A model generated the notes under the pieces. That model was given only the letters and a program-made list of their open reading frames with translations, did not search any database and was not told where the DNA came from. From Streptomyces alfalfae (GTDB taxonomy: Bacteria; Actinomycetota; Actinomycetes; Streptomycetales; Streptomycetaceae): DNA of 64,000 nucleotides. The stretch lies in assembly GCF_004127445.1 (NCBI RefSeq), contig NZ_QEXM01000016.1, positions 62,001 through 126,000 on the forward strand, written 5' to 3'. Below are positions 34,378 to 43,123 of this stretch, in pieces; position 1 is the first letter of the stretch; the number at the start of each line of letters is the position of its first letter. The position numbers and the translations under genes were made by a program.

Positions 34378-37300
34378 GTGCAGCCCCGTCTCAGCGTCGT
34401 CGTGCCCATCTACAACGTCGAGGAGTTCCTCCAGGAGTGCCTTGAGTCGATCGCCCGGCAGACCATCGGCGGTCCTGACCGGCCGGGCGGCCCCGAGGGA
34501 GCGGGCGGGCCCGGGGGCGTGGGGGCGGGCGGGCCCGAGGGGGCGGGCGGCCTCGAATGCATCCTCGTCGACGACGGCTCGACGGACGGCAGCCCCCGCA
34601 TCGCCCGCGAGTTCGCCGCCAGGGACCCGCGCTTCGTCTACGTGCGCCAGCGCAACGCCGGGCTGAGCGCCGCCCGCAACACCGGGGTGCGCAAGGCCTC
34701 CCCCACCGCGGAGTTCCTCACCTTCGTCGACAGCGACGACGTCGTGCCGCACGACGCGTACCAGCGGATGATCGCGAGCCTCGACGCCACCGGGTCCGAC
34801 TTCGCGAGCGGCAACGTCTGGCGGCTGACCGAGCGCGGGCGCTCCCAGGCCTGGCAGTACAAGTGGCTCACCGAGCCGCGCAGCCGTACGCACATCACGC
34901 GCGACCTGGACCTCCTCGCGGACCGCGTGGCCTGGAACAAGGTCTTCCGGCGCTCCTTCTGGGACCGCCACCGCTTCGCCTTCCCCGAGGGCAAGCTCTA
35001 CGAGGACACCCCCGTGATGATTCCGGCGCACTTCCTCGCCGGCTCCGTGGACGTGCTCAGCGACCACGTCTACTACTGGCGGGTGCGCGAGGGCTCGATC
35101 ACCCGGCGGCGCACCGACGTCAAGGGCGTGCGCGACCGCGTCGCCGCGTGCGCGCACGTCAGCGCCTTCCTCGCCACGCACTCCCCGCGGCTGAAGAAGA
35201 CCTACGACGCGTCCTGCCTGCGCGACGACTTCGTGTACTTCCTGGAGGGGCTGCCGATGGGCGGCCCCGAGTACCGCGCGGCGTTCATGACGGACACGGC
35301 CGCCTTCCTGCGCCGCGCCGACCCGTCCGTCATCGGGGAGCTGCCCGTCGGCCTGCGCGTCAAATGGCAGCTCGTGCGCGAGATGCGGACCGCCGAACTC
35401 ATCGCGCTGCTCGCCTTCGAACGGGCCAACGGCGCCGCCTTCCACGTGCGCGGCACGGTACGGCGGCGCGCCGCCTACCCGGACATCGGCCGCGTCCCCG
35501 AGAAGCTGCTGCGGCTCGGCCGCGACGAACTGCCGGTGGTGGCCCGCGTCGACGAGACGCGATGGGGCGACGACGGCAAGCTGCGGATCAGCGGCTACGC
35601 CTACGTGCGCAACCTGGAGGCGAGCCGGCCGGGGCACTGCGTCAAGACGGGACTGCTCCGGTCGACCAGCGACAGACGGCAGTTCCGCCGGGTGCCGACG
35701 CGGACCGTCATCGCGCCGAAGGCCACCGAGGACTCCCGGCAGCGCCTGCACTGCTACGACCTGTCCGGCTTCGAGATGACCGTCGACCCCGAGCGGCTGA
35801 AGACCGGCGGCCGGTGGCGGCCCGGCGCCTGGCTGCTCGGCGTGGTCGTCGCGGGCCACGGCTCCGTGCGGCGCGCGGCCGTCCGCGCCGCCGACGGTTC
35901 CTCCGCGCAGACCCTGGTGCGCGAACTCGGCGACGGCCTGCGCCTGGCCGTCGGCTACAGCAGGGGGCGGCTCGTGCTGCGCGTGCAGGAGTACGCGGCG
36001 CGCGTGGAGGCCCACCGCCTCGACGGGGGCGACGTCGTGCTGAGCGGCAGCCTGCCCGGCGGTCTGCGGCCCGAGTCGCTGCGCCTGACCCACAAGCACT
36101 CCGGGACCCACTTCGCCTACCCGCTGCGCCTCGCCGAGGGCCGCTTCGAGGTCCGCGTACGCCTCGGGGACCTGACAGGGGTCCCGCCCGTGCCGCACCT
36201 CGCGCCCAAGGAGGTCGAACCGCCGCACGGCGACCGCTTCCAGGCCAATCTCGTCCTGCCCGACGGCACTCTGAAGTCCCTCGCCGCGACGCTCGACCTG
36301 GCGCCCGGACGCTACCCCGCAGGCCCCGGCCGTGAGCTGTGCGCCACCGCCAACGACCAGGGCGCCCTGGTCGTGGAACTGACCCGGCAGCCGGTCGTCG
36401 ACCGCGTCGAGTGGGGCGCCGACGGCACGCTGACGGTGGAGGGCGTGGCCACGGCGGCGTCGTGGCCCGAGGCCGAATTCGTCCTGCGGCACAGCGGCCT
36501 CGACGAGGAGCTGACGGTCCCCGCCGAGCGCACCGGCGACCGCTTCCGCGCGGTGCTCGCGCCGGGCGGCGGGGCGCTGCGGGAGGGGCGGTGGTACGCG
36601 TTCCTGCGGGAGACCGGGGCGGCCGGGGCTGTCGGGGTGACTGGGGCGGCCGGGGCTGTTGGAGTGGCGGGGGCTGTTGGAGTAGCGGGGGCTGTTGGAG
36701 TGGCCGGGGCGAGCAGGGCTGTTGAGGTGGCTGGGGCTAGCGGGGCGGCCGGTGGCGGGGCGGACGACAGTGGCGGGGCGGCCGGTGGCGGGGCGGACGA
36801 CAGTGGCGGGGCGGCCGGTGGCGGTGCGGACGGCAGTGGTGGTGCGGACGGTGGTGGTGCGGCCCGTGGCCACGACGGCATGCCCGTGCGGCTGCTCGCC
36901 TCCGTCTCCGCCGCGCTGCCGCTGCGCCGTGCCGTGCAGGGGCGGGACTTCGCCGTCGACCGGCGGTTCGGCGACCGGCTGCTGGTCGAGGCCGGGTCCG
37001 TCCTCGCGCGCTCCGAACGCGGGGCGTACCGCCGGCACAGGCTCCGCACCGGCCACTACCCCGCCTGCCGCGAGCGGCCCCTGACCGACGCCGTCCTGTA
37101 CTTCGACGGCGACTCCCCGCGCGCCGTCCACGAGGAGCTGGTGCGGCGCGGCGCCGACGTCGAGCACCTCTGGGTCACGCACGACCAGCAGACCCGCGTG
37201 CCCGCGGGCGCCAAGGGCGTGGAGGAGCACAGCGCCGCCTGGTACGAGGCGCTGGCCCGCTGCCGGCGCGTCGTCACCTCGGGGCACCTGCCGGACTTCT

Positions 37301-38142
37301 TCGAGCGCCGCGAGGGCCAGACCGTCGTGCAGACCTGGAACGGGGCCCCGCTCAAGCGCATCGGCATCGACCTCACCGACACGCTCTACGCCGACCACGG
37401 CCACCTCGACGCCCTGCCGAGGCTGTCGCGCCAGTGGGACGTCCTCGTCTCGCCGAACCGCTTCTCCACCCCGCACCTGGGCCGCGCCCTCGCCTACGAC
37501 GGCGAGGTGCTCGAAGCGGGCTCGCCCCGCAACGACGTGCTCTTCGGCGACGACCGCGGCAAGGTCGCCGACCGCGTCCGCCGGGAGCTGGGCATCCTGC
37601 CGGACAAGCGGGTCGTGCTCTACGCGCCGACCTACCGCGACCACCTCGCGTACCGCCCCGGCCGCTTCCGCTACGAGCCCGCGCTCGACTTCGGCGCCGC
37701 CGAGTCCGCGCTCGGCGACGACCACGTCCTGCTCGTCCGCAAGCACCCCCTGACGACGGGCCGGCTGCCGGGCGCCCGGCAGCCCTTCGTGCACGACGTG
37801 TCGGCGCACCCGAGGGCCGCGGAGCTGCTGCTGATCGCGGACGTCCTGGTCACGGACTACTCCTCCCTGATGTTCGACTTCGCGCACACCGGGCGGCCGA
37901 TGCTCTTCCACGCGTACGACCTGGAGCACTACCGCGACACCGTGCGCGGCTTCTACCTCGACTTCGAGACGACCGCGCCGGGGCCGCTGCTCACCTCCAC
38001 CGGCGAGGTCGTCGAGGCGCTGTGCGACCTGGAGTCGATCGCGGACCGGCACGCGGAGGCGTACGCGGCGTTCCGCGAGGCCTACTGCGACCTCGACGAC
38101 GGCCGCGCGGCGGCCCGCGTGGCGGAGAGGCTCATGCGGTGA
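34378..38142 (+). CDS. GT2 / beta domains / TagF-like glycerophosphotransferase with repeat insertions
   Basis: Start GTG 34378 gives 1,254 residues, unusually long for the family. The N-terminal GT2 domain (SVVVPIYNVEEF..., ILVDDGSTDG, TFVDSDD) is interrupted at residues 31-58 by 28 extra Gly/Pro-rich residues. A beta-rich middle region (about 390-740) resembles that of other wall-polymer enzymes. A second low-complexity stretch of about 85 residues (36616-36870) links it to a TagF-like domain with QTWNGAPLKRIGID (about 983), LYAPTYRDH (about 1081) and VLVTDYSSLMFDFAH (about 1154). The enzyme should build or decorate a glycerol-phosphate-type wall polymer. Both insertions keep the frame. The stop overlaps the next gene by 4 bp. 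Confidence 0.88.
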   Translation: MQPRLSVVVPIYNVEEFLQECLESIARQTIGGPDRPGGPEGAGGPGGVGAGGPEGAGGLECILVDDGSTDGSPRIAREFAARDPRFVYVRQRNAGLSAARNTGVRKASPTAEFLTFVDSDDVVPHDAYQRMIASLDATGSDFASGNVWRLTERGRSQAWQYKWLTEPRSRTHITRDLDLLADRVAWNKVFRRSFWDRHRFAFPEGKLYEDTPVMIPAHFLAGSVDVLSDHVYYWRVREGSITRRRTDVKGVRDRVAACAHVSAFLATHSPRLKKTYDASCLRDDFVYFLEGLPMGGPEYRAAFMTDTAAFLRRADPSVIGELPVGLRVKWQLVREMRTAELIALLAFERANGAAFHVRGTVRRRAAYPDIGRVPEKLLRLGRDELPVVARVDETRWGDDGKLRISGYAYVRNLEASRPGHCVKTGLLRSTSDRRQFRRVPTRTVIAPKATEDSRQRLHCYDLSGFEMTVDPERLKTGGRWRPGAWLLGVVVAGHGSVRRAAVRAADGSSAQTLVRELGDGLRLAVGYSRGRLVLRVQEYAARVEAHRLDGGDVVLSGSLPGGLRPESLRLTHKHSGTHFAYPLRLAEGRFEVRVRLGDLTGVPPVPHLAPKEVEPPHGDRFQANLVLPDGTLKSLAATLDLAPGRYPAGPGRELCATANDQGALVVELTRQPVVDRVEWGADGTLTVEGVATAASWPEAEFVLRHSGLDEELTVPAERTGDRFRAVLAPGGGALREGRWYAFLRETGAAGAVGVTGAAGAVGVAGAVGVAGAVGVAGASRAVEVAGASGAAGGGADDSGGAAGGGADDSGGAAGGGADGSGGADGGGAARGHDGMPVRLLASVSAALPLRRAVQGRDFAVDRRFGDRLLVEAGSVLARSERGAYRRHRLRTGHYPACRERPLTDAVLYFDGDSPRAVHEELVRRGADVEHLWVTHDQQTRVPAGAKGVEEHSAAWYEALARCRRVVTSGHLPDFFERREGQTVVQTWNGAPLKRIGIDLTDTLYADHGHLDALPRLSRQWDVLVSPNRFSTPHLGRALAYDGEVLEAGSPRNDVLFGDDRGKVADRVRRELGILPDKRVVLYAPTYRDHLAYRPGRFRYEPALDFGAAESALGDDHVLLVRKHPLTTGRLPGARQPFVHDVSAHPRAAELLLIADVLVTDYSSLMFDFAHTGRPMLFHAYDLEHYRDTVRGFYLDFETTAPGPLLTSTGEVVEALCDLESIADRHAEAYAAFREAYCDLDDGRAAARVAERLMR
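34468..34551. repeat. In-frame Gly/Pro repeat inside a GT2 fold
   Basis: Eighty-four bases encode 28 residues made of GGPEGAGG-like units. The unit GGCGGGCCCGAGG recurs with small changes. They lie between the first helix (ESIARQTI) and the strand LECILVDDGS, where related GT2 domains have only one to three residues. Confidence 0.8.
36616..36870. repeat. Minisatellite-like coding repeats (18-bp and 33-bp units)
   Basis: The first part repeats an 18-bp unit (GGGGCTGTTGGAGTGGCG and variants, GAVGVA, about five copies). The second repeats a 33-bp unit coding GAAGGGADDSG nearly three times and then decays. All units are multiples of three, so the frame is kept. Confidence 0.85.
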
Positions 38143-39752
38143 CGGGCACGCTCGTCACCCGCAGGACCGCCAACGGCGCCACGGCGCTGCACGGCGGCCG
38201 GCGGTGGCGTCCCTCCCCGTACGCCGTCTTCGGCGGCCTCTTCTGGCTGGTGATGTCGCTGGCCTTCTGGCGGGTCCCGATGTGCTGCGACTTCGGGCAG
38301 CACGCGGCGGTGGTCGAGCGCCTCAAGGACGACCTGCTGCACCCCGCGCACCCGATGGCGGACCTGCCGGGCGACGGCAGCCCGTACTACTCGCCGTACG
38401 CGGTCGCGCAGGGCCTGTTCGCCCAGTTGTCGGAGCTGGCGGGCCGGGAGGTCGTGAAGCTGAGCGGCCCGGTCAACCTGCTCGTCCTGCTGACCGGCAT
38501 CGGCCGCTTCGTGCGCGTCCTGACCCCCCGGCCGTGGGCGCCGGTCCTCGCGCTGGCCGCGATGGTGCTGCTCTGGGGCACGCGGATGGCGTGGTGGAGC
38601 GGCTATCTGGGCCTGATGTCGATGACGGGCAACCTCGGCTATCCGTCGACGTTCGCGATCGGCCTCGCCTTCTGGGCCTGGGCGTGGGCGGGCGCGCTGG
38701 CCCGCGAGGGGCGCCGGGGCCTCTGGCCGTACGCGGGGCTCGGCGCGCTGTGCGGACTGATCCTGCTCGTCCACCCGATCTCGTCGGTGGCGGCGGTGAT
38801 CGGCGTGGCCGCGTTCGCGGCGCCGACGGTGGGTGTCCGCCGGGCGGCGGGCGGCCGCTGGGCGGCGGGCGGCCGCTGGGCGGCGGGCGGCCGCTGGGCG
38901 GCGGGCACCCGCTGGGCCGTGGCCGCCCGCTGGGCGGTGACCGCGCTGACGGCGGTGGTGGTCGCCTCGGCGTGGCCGTACTACAGCGTGTTCTCCCTGG
39001 TCGGCGACGAGTCCGTCGACTGGATCCACCGCCAGCTCTACACCGGCATGCCGCAGCGCTTCTGGCTCGCGCTGCTCGGCCTGCCGGCCCTGTGGCTGCG
39101 CTTCCGCAGGGACCGCGGCGATCCGCTGGTGCTGATGTTCGTCCTGGACTGCCTGGTCGTGGCGTACGGCTGGGTCAGCGGTCACTACACCTACGGGCGC
39201 ATCCTCGGCCTGACGCTGGTGCCGCTGCAGTTCGCCCTCGCCGTCGAGCTGGCGGCGCCGCGTACCTGGGGGTGGCGGCGAGGGGCGCTCGCCGGGGCCG
39301 CGGCGCTCGGGGCGGGCGTCGGGTTCTTCCAGCTCCAGGCCGGCGCGGTCGTGCCGCGCGCGCTCGATCCCGTCGGCTTCGACCAGCCGCCGCGCTGGCC
39401 GGGCTACGACTGGGCGGTCGGCCATATGCGGCACGGCGACGTCGTCCTGACCAACGGCTACCGGCCCACGCGGTCCGTGCCCGGCTACGGGGCCAACCTC
39501 GTCGCGCCCGCGTGGCCCGACGCCTCCCTCGACGAACGGGTGCGCGCGCGCCGCCTCGACGCCGTGCGCGCCTACCTCGACCCCGGCTCCACCCGTGCGG
39601 AGCGGGCCGCGATCGTCCGCGCGTACGACGTGCGGTGGCTGCTCCTGTCGCCGGACCAGAAGGTGCCGCCGGAGGCGGTGGTCGTGGACTGGAGCCGGGG
39701 CACGGGCGAGGTCCTCGCACGCGTGAACGGACGGGAGCAGGGTAGGAAGTAA
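38139..39752 (+). CDS. Polytopic membrane protein of the wall-polymer locus (possible GT-C-like)
   Basis: Start GTG 38139 overlaps the preceding stop by 4 bp and gives 537 residues. It has about ten hydrophobic segments (for example PWAPVLALAAMVLLWG, LGALCGLILLVHPISSVAAV) and an extracellular C-terminal domain of about 130 residues (HMRHGDVVLTNGYRPT...DVRWLLLSPDQ). The N-terminal loop with DFGQHAAVVERLKDDLLHPAHP is reminiscent of GT-C glycosyltransferases, which often carry acidic residues there, but no clear family can be named. Coupling to the TagF-like gene suggests a role in transferring or exporting polymer parts. An 18-bp repeat (RWAAGG units) sits in a cytoplasmic or outer loop. Confidence 0.75.
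   Translation: MTGTLVTRRTANGATALHGGRRWRPSPYAVFGGLFWLVMSLAFWRVPMCCDFGQHAAVVERLKDDLLHPAHPMADLPGDGSPYYSPYAVAQGLFAQLSELAGREVVKLSGPVNLLVLLTGIGRFVRVLTPRPWAPVLALAAMVLLWGTRMAWWSGYLGLMSMTGNLGYPSTFAIGLAFWAWAWAGALAREGRRGLWPYAGLGALCGLILLVHPISSVAAVIGVAAFAAPTVGVRRAAGGRWAAGGRWAAGGRWAAGTRWAVAARWAVTALTAVVVASAWPYYSVFSLVGDESVDWIHRQLYTGMPQRFWLALLGLPALWLRFRRDRGDPLVLMFVLDCLVVAYGWVSGHYTYGRILGLTLVPLQFALAVELAAPRTWGWRRGALAGAAALGAGVGFFQLQAGAVVPRALDPVGFDQPPRWPGYDWAVGHMRHGDVVLTNGYRPTRSVPGYGANLVAPAWPDASLDERVRARRLDAVRAYLDPGSTRAERAAIVRAYDVRWLLLSPDQKVPPEAVVVDWSRGTGEVLARVNGREQGRK
38842..38913. repeat. Four tandem 18-bp coding repeats
   Basis: GGGCGGCGGGCGGCCGCT occurs three times exactly (38842, 38860, 38878) and once with changes (38896). 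It codes for repeated GRWAAG hexads in the membrane protein. Confidence 0.85.
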
Positions 39753-39776
39753 GCCACGAATACCTTCCTATACCCA

Positions 39777-39794
39777 CCTAATCGGATAATTAGG
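39777..39794. promoter_or_regulatory. Palindrome in an AT-rich promoter island
   Basis: CCTAAT (39777-39782), CGGATA, ATTAGG (39789-39794) form an inverted repeat in the unusually AT-rich gap 39753-39816. GATAAT, overlapping its centre, is a good -10 hexamer about 25 bases before GTG 39817. A second inverted repeat TAGGAAG...CTTCCTA spans 39743-39770. Confidence 0.45.
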
Positions 39795-39816
39795 AGAAAC
39801 CACTACCATTTCCACC

Positions 39817-41496
39817 GTGGACCGCACCCTCCCTCAGCCGCCTGCCCGGAACCACCCCTCCCACAACCCCCACGCGCAGGTCTCCGTCGTCGTGATCGGC
39901 TACAACGACGCGGCGCACATCACCGGCGCGGTGCGCTCGGCCCTGGCCCAGGGCCCGGTGGTCGGGGAGGTGATCGCCGTGGACGACTGCTCCACGGACG
40001 ACAGCCCCCGCCTCCTGGCCGCCCTCGCCGAGCACGACCCCCGCGTCCGCGTGATCCGCCGCACCGCCAACAGCGGCGGCTGCGGCACCCCCCGCAACGA
40101 CGGGATCGACGCCGCGGCCTACCCGTACGTGATGTTCCTCGACAGCGACGACGTCCTGCCGCCCGGCGCGGCGGGGGCACTGCTCACCGCGGCCTCCACG
40201 CAGGACGCCGAGGTCAGCGCCGGGCTGTGCGTGCGCCGCGAGCTGCCGTCGGGGCGCGAGGTGCCCTGGCAGCCCGAGCTGTACGCCGCGGCGCGGCTCG
40301 TCCCCCGCCCCGAACTGCGCGCCCGCCTCGTCCACGACACGCTCTGCGTCGACAAGCTGTACCGCACGGACTTCCTCCGCAAGCACGACGTCCGCTTCCC
40401 CGACGGCCACGTCATCTACGAGGACTTCGTCTTCGCCGCGCGCGTGCTCGCCGCGGCCCCGCGCATCGCGCTGATCCCCGACACGGTGTACGTGTGGCAC
40501 GTGCGCCGCGCCGCCACCCGGCTGTCCATCTCCCTCGACCGCTCCGGGATCGCCAACTGGCAGGCCCGCATGGCGGCCCACCGGCACTCCGTGGAGATCC
40601 TGCGGAACGCGCCCGGCGGCGAGCGGCTCGCGCGGGCGGCCCGCGCGAAGTTCATCGACCACGAGCTGCGGATGTACGTCCGTGAGCTGCCGACGCGGAG
40701 CACCGGCTACCAGCGCGAGTGGTGGTCCCTCACGCGCACCTACCTCGCGACGTTCGACGCCGCCGACCTCGACGCGGCGCCCGCCCCGGGCCGCGTCATC
40801 GCGCGCGTCATCCTCGCCTCGCGGGAGCCGCGCGACCTGCCGCGCCTGAAGGAGGTGGCCGCGCGCCCGGCCCGGCTCACGCCGCCCTACCCGAGGGCGG
40901 CCGACGCCACGCCCGTCTGGGCGGACGACCTCCCCCAGGTCACCCTGGAGCACCTGCTCGTACGCCCGGTCCGCCTGCTGCCCCTCGCGGTCGACGGCGA
41001 GCTGCGCCCGCGCGGCGGCAGCGCCCGGCTGACGCTGCGGCTGCGCGAACTGTACGGGCGGGTGGCCGAGGCGGGCCCCACCACGGTCGACGTCGAACTG
41101 CTCCACCGGCAGAGCGGCCACCCCGGGCAGCGCCGCACGGCCGCGTTCGGCGCCGCACGGCCGGACGGCACGTGGACCTCCACCGTCCTGCTCGACCTCG
41201 GGGCGCTGGCGAGCCAGGAGGGCGGCGTCTGGGACGTCCGGCTGCGGCTCCACTTCGCGGACGGAACGACACGCGAGACGACCGCGCGCGCCGCCGCGGG
41301 TCCGGGACTGCTGCGCCGCACGGTGGCGCCGGACGCCCGGCGCGGGGTGCTCCTGGTCCAGCCCTACGCCACCCAGGCGGGCAATCTCTCCCTCCGCCTC
41401 GCCCCGGGGGTGCGGGGGGTCGCGGGGGTGGCGAGGCGGCGCTTGGGGCGGCTGGTCCGGGCGCTGACCGGGGCCTCGGGAGCCGCGGGGCGCTGA
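39817..41496 (+). CDS. GT2 glycosyltransferase with C-terminal beta domain
   Basis: The 559-residue protein starts at GTG 39817. Residues 20-330 form a family 2 glycosyltransferase with VSVVVIGYNDAAHI, VIAVDDCSTDDSP, NSGGCGTPRN and VMFLDSDD, followed by HVIYEDFVFAAR. A beta-rich C-terminal region (about 370-540) resembles the domains in the TagF-like proteins. It is a paralogue of the gene at 54546-56222; both share the NSGGC/PRN signature. It probably adds a sugar to the wall polymer or its linkage unit. The start lacks a clear ribosome site, and an AGGAGA lies 18 bases upstream, so the true start could differ. Confidence 0.87.
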   Translation: MDRTLPQPPARNHPSHNPHAQVSVVVIGYNDAAHITGAVRSALAQGPVVGEVIAVDDCSTDDSPRLLAALAEHDPRVRVIRRTANSGGCGTPRNDGIDAAAYPYVMFLDSDDVLPPGAAGALLTAASTQDAEVSAGLCVRRELPSGREVPWQPELYAAARLVPRPELRARLVHDTLCVDKLYRTDFLRKHDVRFPDGHVIYEDFVFAARVLAAAPRIALIPDTVYVWHVRRAATRLSISLDRSGIANWQARMAAHRHSVEILRNAPGGERLARAARAKFIDHELRMYVRELPTRSTGYQREWWSLTRTYLATFDAADLDAAPAPGRVIARVILASREPRDLPRLKEVAARPARLTPPYPRAADATPVWADDLPQVTLEHLLVRPVRLLPLAVDGELRPRGGSARLTLRLRELYGRVAEAGPTTVDVELLHRQSGHPGQRRTAAFGAARPDGTWTSTVLLDLGALASQEGGVWDVRLRLHFADGTTRETTARAAAGPGLLRRTVAPDARRGVLLVQPYATQAGNLSLRLAPGVRGVAGVARRRLGRLVRALTGASGAAGR

Positions 41497-41566
41497 TCCG
41501 CCGCCGCGGCCGGCTCTGGGAGACTGCAGCTCACGACGACGAGACCACGGGACGGGACGAGCGACC

Positions 41567-42607
41567 ATGACCTGGCTGATCACCGGCGGCGCCGGATACA
41601 TCGGAGCGCATGTCGTCCGCGCCATGACGGAGGCGGGCGAGCGGACCGTGGTCTACGACGACCTGTCCACCGGCATCGCGGGGCGCGTCCCCGAGGGAGT
41701 GCCGCTGGTGGTCGGCTCGGTCCTCGACGGCGACGCCCTGCGGCGCGCGCTGACGGAGCACGCGGTGACGGGCGTCGTCCACCTCGCGGGGAAGAAGCGG
41801 GTGGCGGAGTCGGTGGAGCGGCCGCTGCACTACTACCACGAGAACGTGGAGGGCCTACGGGTCTTGCTGGACGCCGCGTGCTCTCCGGGGGCGGGGCCTG
41901 CGTCGGGGTCCGTGCCGGGGCCGGGGTCCGTGCCGGGTGTGCGCTGCTTCGTGTTCTCCTCCTCCGCCTCGGTGTACGGCATGCCCGACGTCGACCTCGT
42001 GACCGAGGAGACGCCGTGCCTGCCGATGAGCCCGTACGGGGAGACGAAGCTGGCCGGCGAGTGGCTGGTCCGCGCGGCGGGCCGCGCGCACGGCCTGGCG
42101 ACGGCTTCCCTGCGGTACTTCAACGTGGCGGGGGCGGCGTCGCCGGAGCTGGCGGACACCGGCGTCTTCAACCTCGTGCCGATGGTCTTCGAGAAGCTCA
42201 CCGCCGGTGAGGCCCCGTGCATCTTCGGCGCGGACTACGCCACGCCGGACGGCACGTGCGTACGGGACTACATCCACGTCGCCGACGTCGCCGAGGCCCA
42301 CGTGGCGACGGCCCGCGCCCTGGCCTCCGCCGTGCCCGGCACCGACCTGACGCTCAACATCGGTCGGGGCGAGGGCGTCTCCGTCCGCGAGATGACGGAC
42401 CTGATCAACGAGGTCACGGGCCACGCGACGCCGCCCACGGTCACATCCCGCCGCCCCGGCGACCCGGCGCGGGTGGTGGCCTCGGCGGAACGCATCGGAA
42501 CGGAACTGGGCTGGGCGGCGAAGCGGGACGTACGGGAGATGGTGGCTTCGGCGTGGGAGGGGTGGCGTGGGGGCGGGGCGGGGGCTTCGGCGGGCCGGGG
42601 GCGTTGA
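41567..42607 (+). CDS. galE: UDP-glucose/UDP-N-acetylglucosamine 4-epimerase
   Basis: The 346-residue extended SDR enzyme has the NAD-binding TGGAGYIGAH motif (6-15). Its catalytic Ser lies in SSSASVYG, and Tyr and Lys lie in SPYGETK near 153-160. It also has RYFNVAGA, GTCVRDYIHV and a C-terminal domain typical of GalE. It interconverts UDP-glucose and UDP-galactose and may feed the surrounding glycosyltransferases. A Gly/Pro/Ser insertion of about 20 residues (near 106-126) comes from a 15-bp repeat and is absent from ordinary GalE. The final codons (GASAGRGR) lie inside the left arm of the large inverted repeat. Confidence 0.92.
   Translation: MTWLITGGAGYIGAHVVRAMTEAGERTVVYDDLSTGIAGRVPEGVPLVVGSVLDGDALRRALTEHAVTGVVHLAGKKRVAESVERPLHYYHENVEGLRVLLDAACSPGAGPASGSVPGPGSVPGVRCFVFSSSASVYGMPDVDLVTEETPCLPMSPYGETKLAGEWLVRAAGRAHGLATASLRYFNVAGAASPELADTGVFNLVPMVFEKLTAGEAPCIFGADYATPDGTCVRDYIHVADVAEAHVATARALASAVPGTDLTLNIGRGEGVSVREMTDLINEVTGHATPPTVTSRRPGDPARVVASAERIGTELGWAAKRDVREMVASAWEGWRGGGAGASAGRGR
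41881..41940. repeat. Small coding repeat insertion in galE
   Basis: GGGGTCCGTGCCGGG occurs at 41905-41919 and 41923-41937 within a Gly/Ser/Pro/Val run of about 20 residues. The run lies between the helix ending LLDAACS and the strand VRCFVFSSSASVYG. Confidence 0.75.
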
Positions 42608-42825
42608 CTGCTTGCCGGGGCCGCCCGGTTCTCCGGGAGTGTGGCGGTTCCGCCCCGCCGGTAAAGGGCGCTCCTTCGTCGCGTCGGCTGCGCCGATGTC
42701 CCTTCGGGCCACCCTTGACTGCCGGCGCTCCACCGCAGGGGTTTTGCCGGCCGGGCGGCCGGGGTGGGGCGGCGGAGCCGGTTGGGTTGTGGCGTGCGGT
42801 TTTCCCGCCGGGTGCGGACTAGTCC
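42581..42825. repeat. Left arm of a 245-bp inverted repeat
   Basis: These 245 bases match the reverse complement of 43866-44110 with about 18 mismatches and no gaps by my manual alignment (about 93% identity). The arm begins in the last codons of galE and carries a prominent CCGGCCGGGCGGCCGGGG run. Open frames through it read as Arg/Gly/Pro-rich sequence and are probably not genes. Confidence 0.9.
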
Positions 42826-43020
42826 TTCTGGTGTGGGCGTCAGGGGGTAGCGGGTTGCCGCCGGTCCGGCGGCCGGGCCTGGGCGGGACACCGGCTTCAC
42901 CGCCGGGTGCGGGCTAGTTCTTCCAGTGCCGGCGTCAGGGGGCGAGCGTGCCGTGTGGCCGGCGGCTGGGACTGGGGGGCATCGGCTTTCGCCGCCGGGT
43001 GCCGACTGGTTCAGCGGTCC
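42800..43020. repeat. Tandem repeats of about 93 bp (three copies, last partial)
   Basis: Units begin with a conserved core CGCCGGGTGCGGACTAGT at 42806, 42901 and 42993 (spacing 95 and 92). A GGCGTCAGGGGG-type segment follows in the first two. The same core, inverted, ends the right arm at about 43868-43890. Confidence 0.75.
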
Positions 43021-43102
43021 TCGGCTGCGTCGGTGCGCGGGCCCGGCGCGCGGCGCTTCGAGTGCGCGGCGTCGCGGCCGCCGATGCGCACCAGCGCGCC
43101 GC

Positions 43103-43123
43103 CTTTCCTGCACTACAGGAAAG
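43103..43123. other. Small hairpin in the repeat region
   Basis: CTTTCCTG (43103-43110) and CAGGAAAG (43116-43123) form an 8-bp stem with a 5-base loop. It stands out by its lower GC content; role unknown. Confidence 0.45.

Noticed and set aside
33895..38052. A 1,385-codon minus-strand open frame
   Set aside because: It is antisense to the GT2/TagF-like gene and has the Arg/Val/Gly-rich composition of shadow frames.
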